DNA of 64,000 nt from the NCBI RefSeq assembly GCF_006442205.1, contig NZ_VFVR01000009.1, positions 1-64,000 on the forward strand, given 5' to 3'. The notes under the pieces are model-generated. The model had not been told where the DNA came from. It saw nothing but the letters and a program-made list of their open reading frames with translations, and searched no databases. This DNA comes from Mesorhizobium sp. B2-3-12. GTDB lineage: Bacteria; Pseudomonadota; Alphaproteobacteria; Rhizobiales; Rhizobiaceae. Made by a program: the position numbers and the translations under genes. Below are positions 49,396 through 59,461 of this stretch, piece after piece. How positions within the stretch are numbered: the first letter of the stretch is position 1; the number at the start of each line of letters is the position of its first letter.

Positions 49396-50370
49396 ATGGA
49401 AAAGATCATCCTGGATTGCGATCCCGGGCACGACGACGCCATCGCTATCCTGCTCGCGGCCGGCAATCCGAATATCGATCTTCTCGGCATCACCACGGTG
49501 TCCGGCAACCACAATGTCGAGAACACCACGCGCAATGCGCTGGCCGTGTGCACCGCCTATGGCATCAAGGTGCCGGTGGCGAAGGGCTCTCCCGGCCCGC
49601 TCATCGGCGACCAGGTCCTGGCCATCGAAATCCATGGCGATACCGGGCTCGACGGTCCCGTCCTGCCGCCCGCCTCGTTCGAACTCGACACGCGGCATGC
49701 CGTCGACTTCATCATCGACACCGTCATGGCGCATGAGCCGAAAACGGTCACGCTGGTGCCGGTGGGTCCCTACACCAACATCGCGCTCGCCATTCGCAAG
49801 GATCCGCGCATCGTCGAGCGGGCGAAGCGGGTGGTCGCGATGGGCGGAGCCTATAACAGGGGCAACATCACGCCGGCGGCCGAGTTCAACGTCTATGCCG
49901 ACCCGGAGGCCGCCGATGTGGTGTTCCGCGCCGGTTGGGACGTCACCATGGTGGGGCTCGACCTCACGCACCAGGCCATGGCCACCAAGGCGCTGCAGGA
50001 CCGGGTGCGCGCCGTCGGCGGCCCGATCGCCAAGTTCATCCTCGACATCTGGGAGTTCATTGCGACCACGCATGGCGGCCTGCTGCAGATCGAGTATCCC
50101 GCCGTCCATGACGCATGCTGCGTCGCGGCCATGATCGACGGGAGCGTCTTCACCACCGAGAAGGCCGATATCCGCGTCGAGATCGCCGGCCGCTGGACCA
50201 AGGGCATGACGGTCTGCAATTTCGAGAAGATGGGCGGCATGCACCATTTCGGCGGCACGGCGAGCGAGCAGGTCGACTTCCGCCACACCGTGGCGATGAC
50301 GCTCGACCATCCGAAATTCTGCGACCTGATTGTGGATGCGCTGGAGCGGTTGACCCGCGCCAAGGCCTGA
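49396..50370 (+). CDS. Nucleoside hydrolase (IUNH family)
   Basis: A 324-residue ribonucleoside hydrolase. The calcium-binding motif DCDPGHDDA (Asp7 onward) is intact; GITTVSGNHNVENTTRNALA, VTLVPVGPYTNIALAIRK and AEFNVYADPEAADVVFRAG follow in the usual order, and HDACCVAAMI carries the conserved HD acid. It splits nucleosides to base and ribose in the cytoplasm. It is 41 bp after permease 2 and has a GGGAGA leader, so it ends the carbohydrate series. It suggests that a ribose-containing substrate may be among those imported. Confidence 0.9.
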   Translation: MEKIILDCDPGHDDAIAILLAAGNPNIDLLGITTVSGNHNVENTTRNALAVCTAYGIKVPVAKGSPGPLIGDQVLAIEIHGDTGLDGPVLPPASFELDTRHAVDFIIDTVMAHEPKTVTLVPVGPYTNIALAIRKDPRIVERAKRVVAMGGAYNRGNITPAAEFNVYADPEAADVVFRAGWDVTMVGLDLTHQAMATKALQDRVRAVGGPIAKFILDIWEFIATTHGGLLQIEYPAVHDACCVAAMIDGSVFTTEKADIRVEIAGRWTKGMTVCNFEKMGGMHHFGGTASEQVDFRHTVAMTLDHPKFCDLIVDALERLTRAKA

Positions 50371-50483
50371 TGGACGGCCCGTTGCTCGCACGAGCCGGCT
50401 GGTGGCAACGGTTCAGTTGAAGGTCACATCACCGTGGTGGGTTCGGCGATGTTCGCAGGACTACGTGGCGCCGTATAGAAAGC

Positions 50484-50509
50484 CCGCCGCGCCATTTGAG
50501 GCACGGCGG
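50484..50509 (-). terminator. Rho-independent terminator behind the DUF1236 gene
   Basis: CCGCCGCGCC (50484-50493) and GGCACGGCGG (50500-50509) form a 10-bp stem with one G-U pair and a 6-nt loop. On the minus strand it is followed by GGGCTTTCT, a short U-rich tail. The U-tract side fits the minus-strand gene ending at 50544; it may also stop transcripts from the nucleoside hydrolase side. Confidence 0.5.
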
Positions 50510-50543
50510 ACTACCCCCGTTGACCAGGGGCGAGCTACCAGCA

Positions 50544-50852
50544 TCACTCGATGATCTGCACGACCCTGCGTGTATAGGGTTCCACCAGAACCGCATGGTC
50601 CCCGACGAGGATGTATTTGTATCTGACGTCGGGGACGTCGATTGTGTGAAGCTCGACAGTATCAGGCAGAGCGGTGCCAACATTGAACTCGACGCCGAGC
50701 AGGCTCACCGATGCGAGTTTTTGCTTGTGGATGTATTCGCGGACGACCATCTGCTACTCAGGTTTGAGAACTACGACGTCTCCCGCGAAGGAAGCACCAA
50801 TTCCAGCCACAAGCGCGAGAGCCGCTACGGCGCCGACAAGATATCCTTTCAT
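50544..50852 (-). pseudogene. DUF1236 gene interrupted by an in-frame amber codon
   Basis: The reading frame from ATG 50852 encodes a signal peptide (MKGYLVGAVAALALVAGIGA, then SFA) and VVVLKPE, then meets TAG (50756-50754, codon 33) and goes on in the same frame with QMVVREYIHKQKLASVSLLG to VEPYTRRVVQIIE. Joined across the amber codon, this is a complete DUF1236 protein of about 102 residues: short signal peptide, EQ-x-VVREYI motif and VDP-x-TRRVV ending. A single C-to-T change of CAG would explain it. The part after the stop is intact, so the lesion is recent, a sequencing error, or read through. Confidence 0.75.
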
Positions 50853-50919
50853 AACAAGTCCTTTGTGAATCAAGAACGTTTTCCAAGACCAGAACAATTC
50901 CGGCCTCTGCTGCCGCCAA

Positions 50920-51141
50920 TCAGCCGCCATTGGCAGGTGCGGCCGGCTTCGCTGGCGCTGAAGTGGCCGGAGCCTCAACCTTTGGCGCTTCAACTTTAAC
51001 GTCGATGTTCTTCCCGCTGCCACCGATATTGATGACGCCTGTAAATATCAGCAGGACCACGATAGCGATGATTGCAAGAACAATTGCGACCGCGGTACCG
51101 CCACCACCACCAGAGTTAACAACAGTTGGGCCATCAGCCAT
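50920..51141 (-). CDS. Small single-pass membrane protein
   Basis: A 73-residue protein starting at ATG 51141 with GAGAGGA upstream. One transmembrane helix (AVAIVLAIIAIVVLLIFTGV) is followed by a charged and then Ala/Pro-rich tail (KNIDVKVEAPKVEAPATSAP). Gly-rich residues precede the helix. Similar small proteins occur in rhizobia, but no function is known. It is upstream of, and on the same strand as, the broken DUF1236 gene. Confidence 0.65.
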   Translation of the reverse strand: MADGPTVVNSGGGGGTAVAIVLAIIAIVVLLIFTGVINIGGSGKNIDVKVEAPKVEAPATSAPAKPAAPANGG

Positions 51142-51362
51142 GGTTTTATCCTCTCCTATTCTTGAGTTACCACTGGTCAGCAACGGCTTTCGCTGCATTG
51201 CGTTCCCGGGCAAGGCTTAGGTCCAGGAGCTGGCCGGACTGAAGTCTTATGCGCGCAACTCACGCCTGGCCCACACGTTACGTTTGCTCGCCAGAGCACA
51301 GTCAATCATCGATCCTCACGGATCCAGCTTGATTGCCGGATATTTTGAGAGCGAGGCAAGCA

Positions 51363-51593
51363 GTGACATCAGCCCAGAGACCGAGCACCCGCGAAGACAA
51401 TCGCCCCGCGAATGACAATGATGCTCGGGCCTCGGAGATTCCCCCCGTCTGGTCCGCCTGTTTGACCGAGGACGCCGACATTGCCGATCTTGTCAGGCGA
51501 ACCGAGCGCCTGGCCATCGCGGTTGTCGTGGGAATGGCGATCTGCCTGACACTTGCCCCGGCGATCTATGTTGCCCTGATCCACGGAATGTAG
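51363..51593 (+). CDS. Small membrane protein
   Basis: A 76-residue protein when started at GTG 51363, which has GAGGCAAG at suitable distance; an upstream TTG gives 86. A polar N-terminal half with NRPANDNDARAS precedes one C-terminal transmembrane helix (LAIAVVVGMAICLTLAPAIY). The helix is preceded by RRTER, so the N-terminus should be cytoplasmic. No family was recognised. Confidence 0.5.
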   Translation: MTSAQRPSTREDNRPANDNDARASEIPPVWSACLTEDADIADLVRRTERLAIAVVVGMAICLTLAPAIYVALIHGM

Positions 51594-51786
51594 AAGGTAT
51601 CAGTCGTCTGTCCGCAGGTTCCCCGCGCGCCACGGTTCAATCCCGACAGGCTCAGCCCGAAAGAAAGAACCCGCCCTGGCGTTAACCGAAGGCGGGCTCT
51701 CGCCGTTTACCAGTCCGTTGATAAAGCACTCGACAGGACCCTAACTTCCAACAGCCGAGCGTGTTCCACCGGAGCGGTGTCATTCG

Positions 51787-51891
51787 TTAGCCGGCCACCT
51801 TGGCCTGCCGCGGCTTCGATCTTCGGGAGGCTTTCGCTCCGGCGAACTCAATCTTTTTTCCACAGCGAAAGCAGCGGGCCTCTGCTTCCAT
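51787..51891 (-). CDS. Possible 34-residue CxxC peptide
   Basis: A short frame from ATG 51891 to TAA 51787. It begins MEAEARCFRCGKKIEF and continues as a Lys/Arg-rich tail. One CxxC pair and a basic tail recall half of a zinc ribbon. It overlaps the 3' end of the cupin gene by 44 bp in another frame and has no ribosome-binding site, so it may be chance. Confidence 0.25.
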   Translation of the reverse strand: MEAEARCFRCGKKIEFAGAKASRRSKPRQAKVAG

Positions 51892-52450
51892 AGACCGGGT
51901 CCTTGCGCGGCCGGCCGACTTTGGGGATCGTCGCCACCGCTTTGGCGTGATCGGCGGTGGTCGTGCATTCGTCATAGGTACCGGACGGCGGATAGCCGCC
52001 AACGACGAGAAAGTCGTCGGAGGCGGAGAGGCGCTGGTGCCCGGTGCCGGCCGGAAGAACCGCGACATCGCCGGCCTTTAGGGCCAGCGTCCGGCCCTTC
52101 TTGCCGCCGAATTGGACTTTCGCCGTGCCGCGCGCCACGCCGAGCACCTCGTGAATGCGCGAATGGTAGTGGACATAGTCGTAGATGCCGTCGCGCCAGC
52201 TGTCCCCCCAACCATTGGCCTCAAAAAGAGCCTCCAGGACAGCCGCGGGATCGAAGTCTTCCGGTAACCTCACGGCGCCGCGATAGACGACAAGCGGCCA
52301 GGACGGATGGTTGGGCACCAGGCCGTCATCGCCAAACCTGAACTCGTTCGGTTTTCGTGGGCTGGCAAGATCAGCCACCTGCCGACTGTCCGGTCTCGCG
52401 ACGCCGGTGACGCGTTCGGCTGCTTTCTTGATGCCTTGCAGGATGCTCAT
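51848..52450 (-). CDS. Cupin protein (YjlB-like)
   Basis: A 200-residue protein. FRFGDDGLVPNHPSWPLVVY opens the domain and VHYHSRIHEVLGVARGTAKV, with two metal-ligand-type His and Glu, followed by GRTLALKAGDVAVLPAGTGH, forms the cupin double motif. YjlB-like proteins are conserved but without a known reaction. It is the last gene of a minus-strand group with DUF982 and another small gene behind groESL. Confidence 0.83.
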   Translation of the reverse strand: MSILQGIKKAAERVTGVARPDSRQVADLASPRKPNEFRFGDDGLVPNHPSWPLVVYRGAVRLPEDFDPAAVLEALFEANGWGDSWRDGIYDYVHYHSRIHEVLGVARGTAKVQFGGKKGRTLALKAGDVAVLPAGTGHQRLSASDDFLVVGGYPPSGTYDECTTTADHAKAVATIPKVGRPRKDPVYGSRGPLLSLWKKD

Positions 52451-52573
52451 GACGTCGCCTCGCCTTGAGGAACCAACGCAGATTCAACCCGATGGCCATC
52501 GCTTGGTTCCCGCGGGCTCCGCCCCCGCAACGGCCGCCGGGCGGACCGCTGAAGATTGGACGGACCTGCCGCC

Positions 52574-52864
52574 TCACCCCGCATGCACCGCATTGCCGAG
52601 CGCGGCGGCCGGCGAAACCATATCCGGCAGCAATATGTCGTTGCGGCGTGCGAAGGTGACCAGCGTCGCGCGCACCGTCTCAGGGTCGATCTCACCGGCG
52701 ATGCCCGCCTTGCAGGCATTGAGGGCTACGGCATGAGCGCTGTTGCGGCTGGCGGCCGGCCAGTCCTGCAACAGCACGTAGGCTTCCATCACGCTTTCGA
52801 TCTTCCTCGGAAAGCCCATTCCAACCAGAATGGTCACCGGTTCTTCAAATTGTCCGCGATTCAT
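52574..52864 (-). CDS. DUF982 family protein
   Basis: A 96-residue protein starting at ATG 52864 with AGAGGAGGC upstream. FEEPVTILVGMGFPRKIESV, YVLLQDWPAASRNSAHAVAL and the C-terminal ATLVTFARRNDILL are the defining blocks of DUF982, a family almost limited to Rhizobiales and present in many copies per genome. Function unknown. It supports the rhizobial origin of the window. Confidence 0.88.
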   Translation of the reverse strand: MNRGQFEEPVTILVGMGFPRKIESVMEAYVLLQDWPAASRNSAHAVALNACKAGIAGEIDPETVRATLVTFARRNDILLPDMVSPAAALGNAVHAG

Positions 52865-52962
52865 GGCTTGTGCCTCCTCTCGATTGTGCAGGACCAGCGG
52901 CGAACCGAACACCCGAAAGCGCGGTCGGCCGCGTAAGGGTGAATGGGACTGGATGTCTGCGC

Positions 52963-53187
52963 TCAGCCGCCGGTCGATGACTCGGACGCCTCCGACACCT
53001 GTTGCGCCGCCAGGAACATCAGCGTCGCGGCCACGGTCCGCCGCTTCCAGCCGGCGGCTTCAGCCCTGTCGAGCAATTCCGCCAGCAGCGGCTTCAGCGC
53101 ACCGCGGCATTCGGTTTCATAGGCCAGGAACTCCCTTGCCTGATGCGTCGGCGCGGGCACGGATCCAGGCTCGATCATCGCATCCAT
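52963..53187 (-). CDS. Small hypothetical protein behind groEL
   Basis: A 74-residue helical protein with a good GGGAGAGAG leader before ATG 53187. FLAYETECRGALKPLLAELL and AGWKRRTVAATLMFLAAQQV look like two amphipathic helices; no signal peptide. No family was recognised. It lies 71 bp beyond the groEL stop, behind a strong hairpin, on the same strand, so it probably has its own promoter. Confidence 0.6.
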   Translation of the reverse strand: MDAMIEPGSVPAPTHQAREFLAYETECRGALKPLLAELLDRAEAAGWKRRTVAATLMFLAAQQVSEASESSTGG

Positions 53188-53210
53188 ATATCTCTCTCCC
53201 TTGAACTGAA

Positions 53211-53243
53211 GCCCGCTCCCTCTCCGGAAGGGAGGGAGCGGGC
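53211..53243 (-). terminator. Hairpin terminating groESL
   Basis: GCCCGCTCCCT (53211-53221) and AGGGAGCGGGC (53233-53243) form a perfect 11-bp stem with an 11-nt loop, 15 bp after the groEL stop. The U-run on the minus strand is weak (CTTCAGTTC), so efficient rho-independent termination is likely but not certain. Confidence 0.6.
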
Positions 53244-53257
53244 GGACTGGTCGGACC

Positions 53258-54889
<1,632 letters not shown>

Positions 54890-54946
54890 TGGATTACTCC
54901 TCTATCTAGGCAGCATTCGTTGACTGGTGGATTTTCGAAGAAGCCG

Positions 54947-55261
54947 TTATGCGGCCTTCTTCACTTGCACGGCCTGCTCGATCACGCCCATCACGTCGCT
55001 TTCCTTCATGATGAGCAGGTCCTCGCCGTCGAGCTTGATCTCGGTGCCGGACCATTTACCGAACAGGATGCGGTCGCCGACCCTTACATCCAGTTCGCTC
55101 AGCTTGCCGCTGTCGTCGCGCGCGCCGGGGCCGACGGCGATGACTTCGCCTTCCTGCGGTTTTTCCTTGGCAGTGTCGGGAATGATGATGCCGCCGGCGG
55201 TCTTTTCTTCGGCCTCGATGCGGCGGACCAGGATCCGGTCATGCAATGGACGGAACGCCAT
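54947..55261 (-). CDS. groES: Co-chaperonin GroES
   Basis: A 104-residue co-chaperonin starting at ATG 55261 behind GAGGAGAA. FRPLHDRILVRRIEAEEKTA, GGIIIPDTAKEKPQEGEVIA (the mobile loop) and VGDRILFGKWSGTEIKLDGE follow the family exactly. It caps GroEL. A longer in-frame start exists upstream but has no family similarity and would leave no room for the promoter. First gene of the operon. Confidence 0.97.
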   Translation of the reverse strand: MAFRPLHDRILVRRIEAEEKTAGGIIIPDTAKEKPQEGEVIAVGPGARDDSGKLSELDVRVGDRILFGKWSGTEIKLDGEDLLIMKESDVMGVIEQAVQVKKAA

Positions 55262-55415
55262 GTCGTTCTCCTCTTTGGACAAACAGGTTTGAGGTTCCTC
55301 CGCGCCGGACCGGCAATTCGGACCGGAGCGGGGTGCGGCGACCCGTTCAGGCATCGCGCGCGCATATCGAGCTAGTTTTGCCATTTTCCGGTTTCAAGGG
55401 GTCGGCCAAAAAAAT

Positions 55416-55442
55416 TTAGCACTCGCACGGATGGAGTGCCAA
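55416..55442 (-). promoter_or_regulatory. CIRCE element of groESL
   Basis: TTAGCACTC (55416-55424), nine bases, GAGTGCCAA (55434-55442): the CIRCE inverted repeat with a single departure (GAGTGCTAA expected). It is about 155 bp upstream of the groES start and is the binding site of the HrcA repressor. A run of A on the plus strand follows it toward groES. Confidence 0.92.
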
Positions 55443-55600
55443 CACACTGTTATCGCAAGGTTATTCTTCGTGGGGCGGGTACGGCCGCTTGAATTCCGCC
55501 GCGATCCAGCAAAATATCCGCAGCCGGCGCAATCGTGGGCGCTGGAACCGCTCACCCTCTTGGAGAGTTGGGTTTAGACGACCGCCGAAAGGAGACATGA
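55443..55600. other. Rest of the groES/Usg divergent gap
   Basis: With CIRCE this completes a 339-bp gap between divergent starts. No gene is seen. It must hold the Usg promoter; GGAG stands six bases before that start. CTTG at 55457 on the minus strand lacks a convincing -10 partner, so no sigma-32 promoter is called. Confidence 0.4.
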
Positions 55601-55879
55601 ATGGTTGAAAATGTCAGCAAGGAGTTCCGCCTCCAGATGGAAGGCTATGGCCTGACCACCGCACAAATCCATTACCATCTGCCTGACCATCGCAGCCTGT
55701 TGCAACTCTATGTCTGGCAAGACTACGACCTGGCGCCGGAATTCCCCGAACTCAAGGAATTTCTCTCCTATTGGGCGCGCGAACTCGACGGGCCGCTCCA
55801 CTCCGTCCAGGTCGCCCATCACCGGCTCATAACCCCCTCGGAGTGGCGGGCCGTCGACGGGGTCATCACCGTCCAGTAA
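55601..55879 (+). CDS. Usg-like family protein
   Basis: A 92-residue protein with AAAGGAG upstream. FRLQMEGYGLTTAQIHYHLP, DHRSLLQLYVWQDYDLAPEF and LKEFLSYWARELDGPLHSVQ are the continuous signature of the Usg family (COG5425-like), first noticed upstream of a trp gene in alphaproteobacteria and of unknown function. It is divergent from groESL. The whole family length is present. Confidence 0.87.
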   Translation: MVENVSKEFRLQMEGYGLTTAQIHYHLPDHRSLLQLYVWQDYDLAPEFPELKEFLSYWARELDGPLHSVQVAHHRLITPSEWRAVDGVITVQ

Positions 55880-55904
55880 GGCGGCGCCGTCACGCATGCG
55901 GGAC

Positions 55905-56717
55905 TCACCAGAACCCGACCAGCGACCGCAGCATCGCCTTCGCGCCCGCCGCTTCCCGGCATTGCTCGCGAAATCCTGGCCTGCCCGTCGCACCCAGCAC
56001 ATCCTCGTCGATGTCGCGCAGGATGAGGCGCGCATTGCGCCAGCCGATCCTGGCGAGCGCGGCCGCCAGATCCGCTCGGGCAGGATCGAACGGACCCTGC
56101 TTGGCAGCCGGATCGGCCGGCCGATCGATGTCGTTGCTTGCGCCGATCGTGTGGCGCGGGATGGTCACCGTGGTGCCGGCGTCGAAAGGCGGAGAAAGAT
56201 CGAGGAATCGGGAGATGGAAGCCAGGCAAGCGGCCGGCGCAGAAACGAGCTGCTCGTAGCAGACGAAATGCACCGGCGCGCCGGTGCGGCGAAGCGCGTC
56301 CATGGCGAAGTAGAACTGGTTCCAGTAGTCGGCAGGTGAGCGGAACCGATACTCCATCTGCCCGGGCTGGGTGAAATCCTGCCTGATTTCGAACGGCTGG
56401 TTCAGGAAGGGACCGAGATATTTGGCTGGCCTGAAGATGCTGTCGTTCCGGGAGAAACGGAACCATGACAGAAGCTGGGTAATGGGGTCCTTGCTCATCA
56501 CGATGATGGGAAGGTCTCCATATTGCAGCCTGCGCCCGTCCATCAAGGCCGGAAAGACCCCATGCTTCCAAAAACCCTGGTCGAAGACGACCGGCATGCC
56601 GAGATGGGTTTCGACCAGATGCTTGGCCAGATTCGTGCCGGATCGCGGCGTGCCCATGATGCGGACCCGGGCGGCATTGCCGCCGGGCTCAATCCGCGTT
56701 TCCCCGAGGCTAGTCAT
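55905..56717 (-). CDS. Sulfotransferase family protein
   Basis: A 270-residue PAPS-dependent sulfotransferase-like protein. VRIMGTPRSGTNLAKHLVET contains the 5'-phosphosulfate loop (TPRSGTN), and LPIIVMSKDPITQLLSWFRF matches the 3'-phosphate-binding strand and Arg/Ser region in modified form. VHFVCYEQLVSAPAACLASI and FLDLSPPF are the usual later blocks. In rhizobia, relatives modify surface polysaccharides or Nod factors; this acceptor is unknown. It is read in the same direction as, and 6 bp behind, the HerA-like gene, so the two are likely co-transcribed. Confidence 0.82.
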   Translation of the reverse strand: MTSLGETRIEPGGNAARVRIMGTPRSGTNLAKHLVETHLGMPVVFDQGFWKHGVFPALMDGRRLQYGDLPIIVMSKDPITQLLSWFRFSRNDSIFRPAKYLGPFLNQPFEIRQDFTQPGQMEYRFRSPADYWNQFYFAMDALRRTGAPVHFVCYEQLVSAPAACLASISRFLDLSPPFDAGTTVTIPRHTIGASNDIDRPADPAAKQGPFDPARADLAAALARIGWRNARLILRDIDEDVLGATGRPGFREQCREAAGAKAMLRSLVGFW

Positions 56718-56723
56718 CGGCCC

Positions 56724-58226
56724 TCATAGCGCCAGGCTGCCCTGTTCCGCCACCTCGGCGTTGGGGTCACCCGGCGCGGTGGCCCAGGCAAGTTCGACCA
56801 GCGTCACCGTGCGCTTTCCCGTGCCGTCGAGCTGGCAGACGATGAGGCCCTGCTCCTCGATATAGGTCAGCAGGCGCCGGGCCCGGCGCATGGAGTGCGA
56901 ACCATAGGCACGCGCGATCGCGCCATCGCTCGGGCACGGCCAGCCCTCCTTCGCCGCGCGCGCGATCATCATGAACACGCCCTGCATGTCCTCCGGCAGC
57001 AGCGAGGCGCGCACCGAAACATCGCGCCATGCGTCGTCCTCGGCCATGTCGGACCCCACTCCGGCACGGGCACGCGTCAGCATGCGGCGGAATTCCTGGA
57101 GATCGGGTATGACCGAAGCCAGCCCCTCGATGCGGCAGCGCACGACGAATTCCTGGTAGAGGACGCCGATGACGCGAAATCCAGCGTCCGGTTCGGCCAG
57201 GATGGCGCGCAGGACGCGGTCCATCCGCGCGCGCCGTTCGGCCAGGTCCTCGGCGCTGGGCGCCGGCCCGGCCGGTTCGGGACGGATGTCGAGCGGCGCT
57301 GCTTTCGCCGCCATCAGCTGCTCCAGCAGGTCCGGCGACGCCACCCGGCGCGGCGCGCGCATCGTCTCCGGCGGCGGCGCGGCCAGGATGATGGCGCGGG
57401 CATCCTCGAGCGCTGATTCCGGCATCGCCATCAGCCTGGGCGTGCCGTTGCGCGGGCTGGTGTCGGTCGGGCCGATGCGCAGGCCGAGCGGCCGCCGCGA
57501 CAACGCCGGCCCCAGCGCCATGAACTGACCGCGCTCCAGATCGCGAAACGCTTCCGCCTGCCGCCGCTCCATACCCAGAAGGTCGGCGGCGCGCGCCATG
57601 TCGATGTCGAGGAAGGTGCGGCCCATGAGGAAATTGGAGGCTTCCGCCGCGACGTTCTTGGCGAGCTTGGCCAGCCGCTGCGTGGCGATGATGCCGGCCA
57701 GCCCCCGCTTGCGGCCACGGCACATCAGATTGGTCATGGCGCCGAGCGAGAGCTTGCGCGCTTCGTCGGGCACCTCGCCGGCCACCGCCGGCGCGAAAAG
57801 CTGCGCCTCGTCCACCACCACCAGCATCGGATACCAATGGTCGCGCGCGACCTCGAACAGCCCGCCCAGAAAAGCCGCCGCGCGCCGCATCTGGTTTTCG
57901 GCGTCGAGCCCTTCCAGGTTGAGCACTGTGGAGACGCGGTGGATGCGCGCCCGCTCGCCGGCCGCCTGCAGGCCGCGCTCGGTATGCTCCTCGGCATCGA
58001 TCACCAGATGGCCGTAGCGCTCGCCCAGCGAAACGAAGTCGCCCTCGGGGTCGATGATGGTCTGCTGCACCCAGGGCGCGCTCTGTTCGAGCAGCCGCCG
58101 CAGCAGATGCGACTTGCCGGAGCCGGAATTGCCCTGCACCAGAAGGCGGGTCGCCAGCAGCTCCTCGAGATCGAGCTTCGCCGGGGCGCCCGCCGTCGTC
58201 TGTCCCATCTCGATCGCAACGGTCAT
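56724..58226 (-). CDS. HerA/DUF87-like ATPase
   Basis: A 500-residue ATP-binding protein of the HerA/VirD4-like branch. Walker A is QGNSGSGKSHLLRRLLEQ (residues 32-39 are GNSGSGKS), Walker B is MLVVVDEAQLFAP near residue 146, and MCRGRKRGLAGIIATQRLAK, the arginine and sensor segment, follows. The second half (residues 290-480) lacks known motifs apart from a possible winged helix near RRARRLLTYIEEQGLIVCQL. HerA proteins pump or process DNA with NurA nuclease, but no nuclease gene is adjacent. The role is open. Confidence 0.83.
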   Translation of the reverse strand: MTVAIEMGQTTAGAPAKLDLEELLATRLLVQGNSGSGKSHLLRRLLEQSAPWVQQTIIDPEGDFVSLGERYGHLVIDAEEHTERGLQAAGERARIHRVSTVLNLEGLDAENQMRRAAAFLGGLFEVARDHWYPMLVVVDEAQLFAPAVAGEVPDEARKLSLGAMTNLMCRGRKRGLAGIIATQRLAKLAKNVAAEASNFLMGRTFLDIDMARAADLLGMERRQAEAFRDLERGQFMALGPALSRRPLGLRIGPTDTSPRNGTPRLMAMPESALEDARAIILAAPPPETMRAPRRVASPDLLEQLMAAKAAPLDIRPEPAGPAPSAEDLAERRARMDRVLRAILAEPDAGFRVIGVLYQEFVVRCRIEGLASVIPDLQEFRRMLTRARAGVGSDMAEDDAWRDVSVRASLLPEDMQGVFMMIARAAKEGWPCPSDGAIARAYGSHSMRRARRLLTYIEEQGLIVCQLDGTGKRTVTLVELAWATAPGDPNAEVAEQGSLAL

Positions 58227-58566
58227 GTCAGACTCATCGGCTCCTTCACGGACGGGCTTATCAACCCGAGCGCGGCCCGTCGAGCCGCGCGGGCCAGGCG
58301 ATTCGCGTTGCGCACAGATCAGAGAACGTTGCCGTGGCCCGCAATGGACGGCCGGAAACAGGCTGGCCGCCTGCCGGTTATCGCCCCAGGCCTGTGGATA
58401 GTAACCACCTGTTCACCATGAGACGGCGTTCCGATTGCGGACACCGGGCATCCGCCTAGCCTGACCCTGCATCGCGCCCCAACGTGATGCGCCCCAACGC
58501 CCCCAAATGGCGGCCGGCGTTTTCAAGTTTCTCTCCAACGTATACGCCGGTCGCCACCCCTTTCGG
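58227..58566. other. Gene-free gap of 340 bp
   Basis: Between the divergent-looking ends of the HerA-like gene start and the GST gene stop. No supported open frame, repeat of the families found elsewhere, or strong hairpin was seen. It must hold the promoter of the HerA-like gene; its ATG has no well-spaced ribosome-binding site (GGAG is 14 bases away). Confidence 0.5.
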
Positions 58567-59265
58567 TTACAGCTCATGCGGCTCGACCTGTCCCGGGACT
58601 GGCGGCAACCGCGGCGCATCCAGCCCCCTGAAGGGATCGCGCCAGGCGTCGATGGCTTCAAGCCGCCGATACCAGCTGTTGACCCGCGGATAATCGCCGA
58701 GCGGCAAGCCCGCGACATCGTTGAACGGCAAGAACGTCGCCATGCGAAAGTCAGCATAGGAAACCGACGTCCCGACCAGCCATTGCCGCTCGGCAAATTC
58801 GATCTCGAGGATCGCGGCGGTCTTGCCGAACGCGTCCAGCCCCTCCCCGACCTTTTCCGCGTCGATCGGCCCGATTTGATAGCGCTGCTTGGTGCCACGC
58901 TCGAAATGAACCATGTCGCAGGCCCGCACGAAATTCTCCTTGCCCCAGCTCAGCCAGCGGATCATGTCGGGTTCGTCGTCGCCGCTCCGCCAGAAGTTCG
59001 AGCGCGCATCGCGCGACAGCCGGCAGGCTATGGCGTCGGCCTCCCACAGGCTGCCGCCCGGCCACGCCAGTATGGGCAGGGAAAGATTGGGATTGAGCGG
59101 CCGGAATCGCTCCGCTTGGCCCGGCGCGAAAGGCGACGCAAATTCGAAGGTCACTTGCGCCTCGAGGTGACGCACCACCGCGACCGCCAGGCGAGGATTG
59201 GGGTTGCGGCTGAAATACAGTTTTGTTTCCGTCCCAGCCGGCATCGCCTCGACCCTGTCACTCAT
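58567..59265 (-). CDS. Glutathione S-transferase family protein
   Basis: A 232-residue GST with GGAGAGG before ATG 59265. The N-terminal thioredoxin-like domain has TKLYFSRNPNPRLAVAVVRH (Ser/Asn region that would activate glutathione), FRPLNPNLSLPILAWPGG with the cis-Pro, and WEADAIACRL with the Glu-Ala/Ser-Asp glutathione site. The helical C-terminal domain has SYADFRMATFLPF, the usual N-capping box variant. Substrate unknown. Single gene. Confidence 0.87.
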   Translation of the reverse strand: MSDRVEAMPAGTETKLYFSRNPNPRLAVAVVRHLEAQVTFEFASPFAPGQAERFRPLNPNLSLPILAWPGGSLWEADAIACRLSRDARSNFWRSGDDEPDMIRWLSWGKENFVRACDMVHFERGTKQRYQIGPIDAEKVGEGLDAFGKTAAILEIEFAERQWLVGTSVSYADFRMATFLPFNDVAGLPLGDYPRVNSWYRRLEAIDAWRDPFRGLDAPRLPPVPGQVEPHEL

Positions 59266-59461
59266 GTCTGCCTCTCCTTGTCCCCGGCGACCATCGTCGG
59301 ATCAAGGACGGATGCGACTGGCGCGATCCGACAAATCATACACCCCATGGTAGGGGTGGAACGAGCAGCCCATCGAAACGGGATGGCCGCGCAAAGTTTG
59401 GGTTGACCGTCTCCGATGGCGAGGCGACACTTCATCCCGCAGCAAGGCAGGAGAAAGAACG

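Noticed and set aside
51671..51697. CCCGCC/GGCGGG hairpin as terminator of the small membrane protein gene
   Set aside because: The stem is only six pairs with a 15-nt loop and no U-run; too weak to call.
58380..58400. DnaA-box-like CTATCCACA on the minus strand
   Set aside because: A single site one base off the consensus; no cluster, AT-rich unwinding region or replication gene is near.
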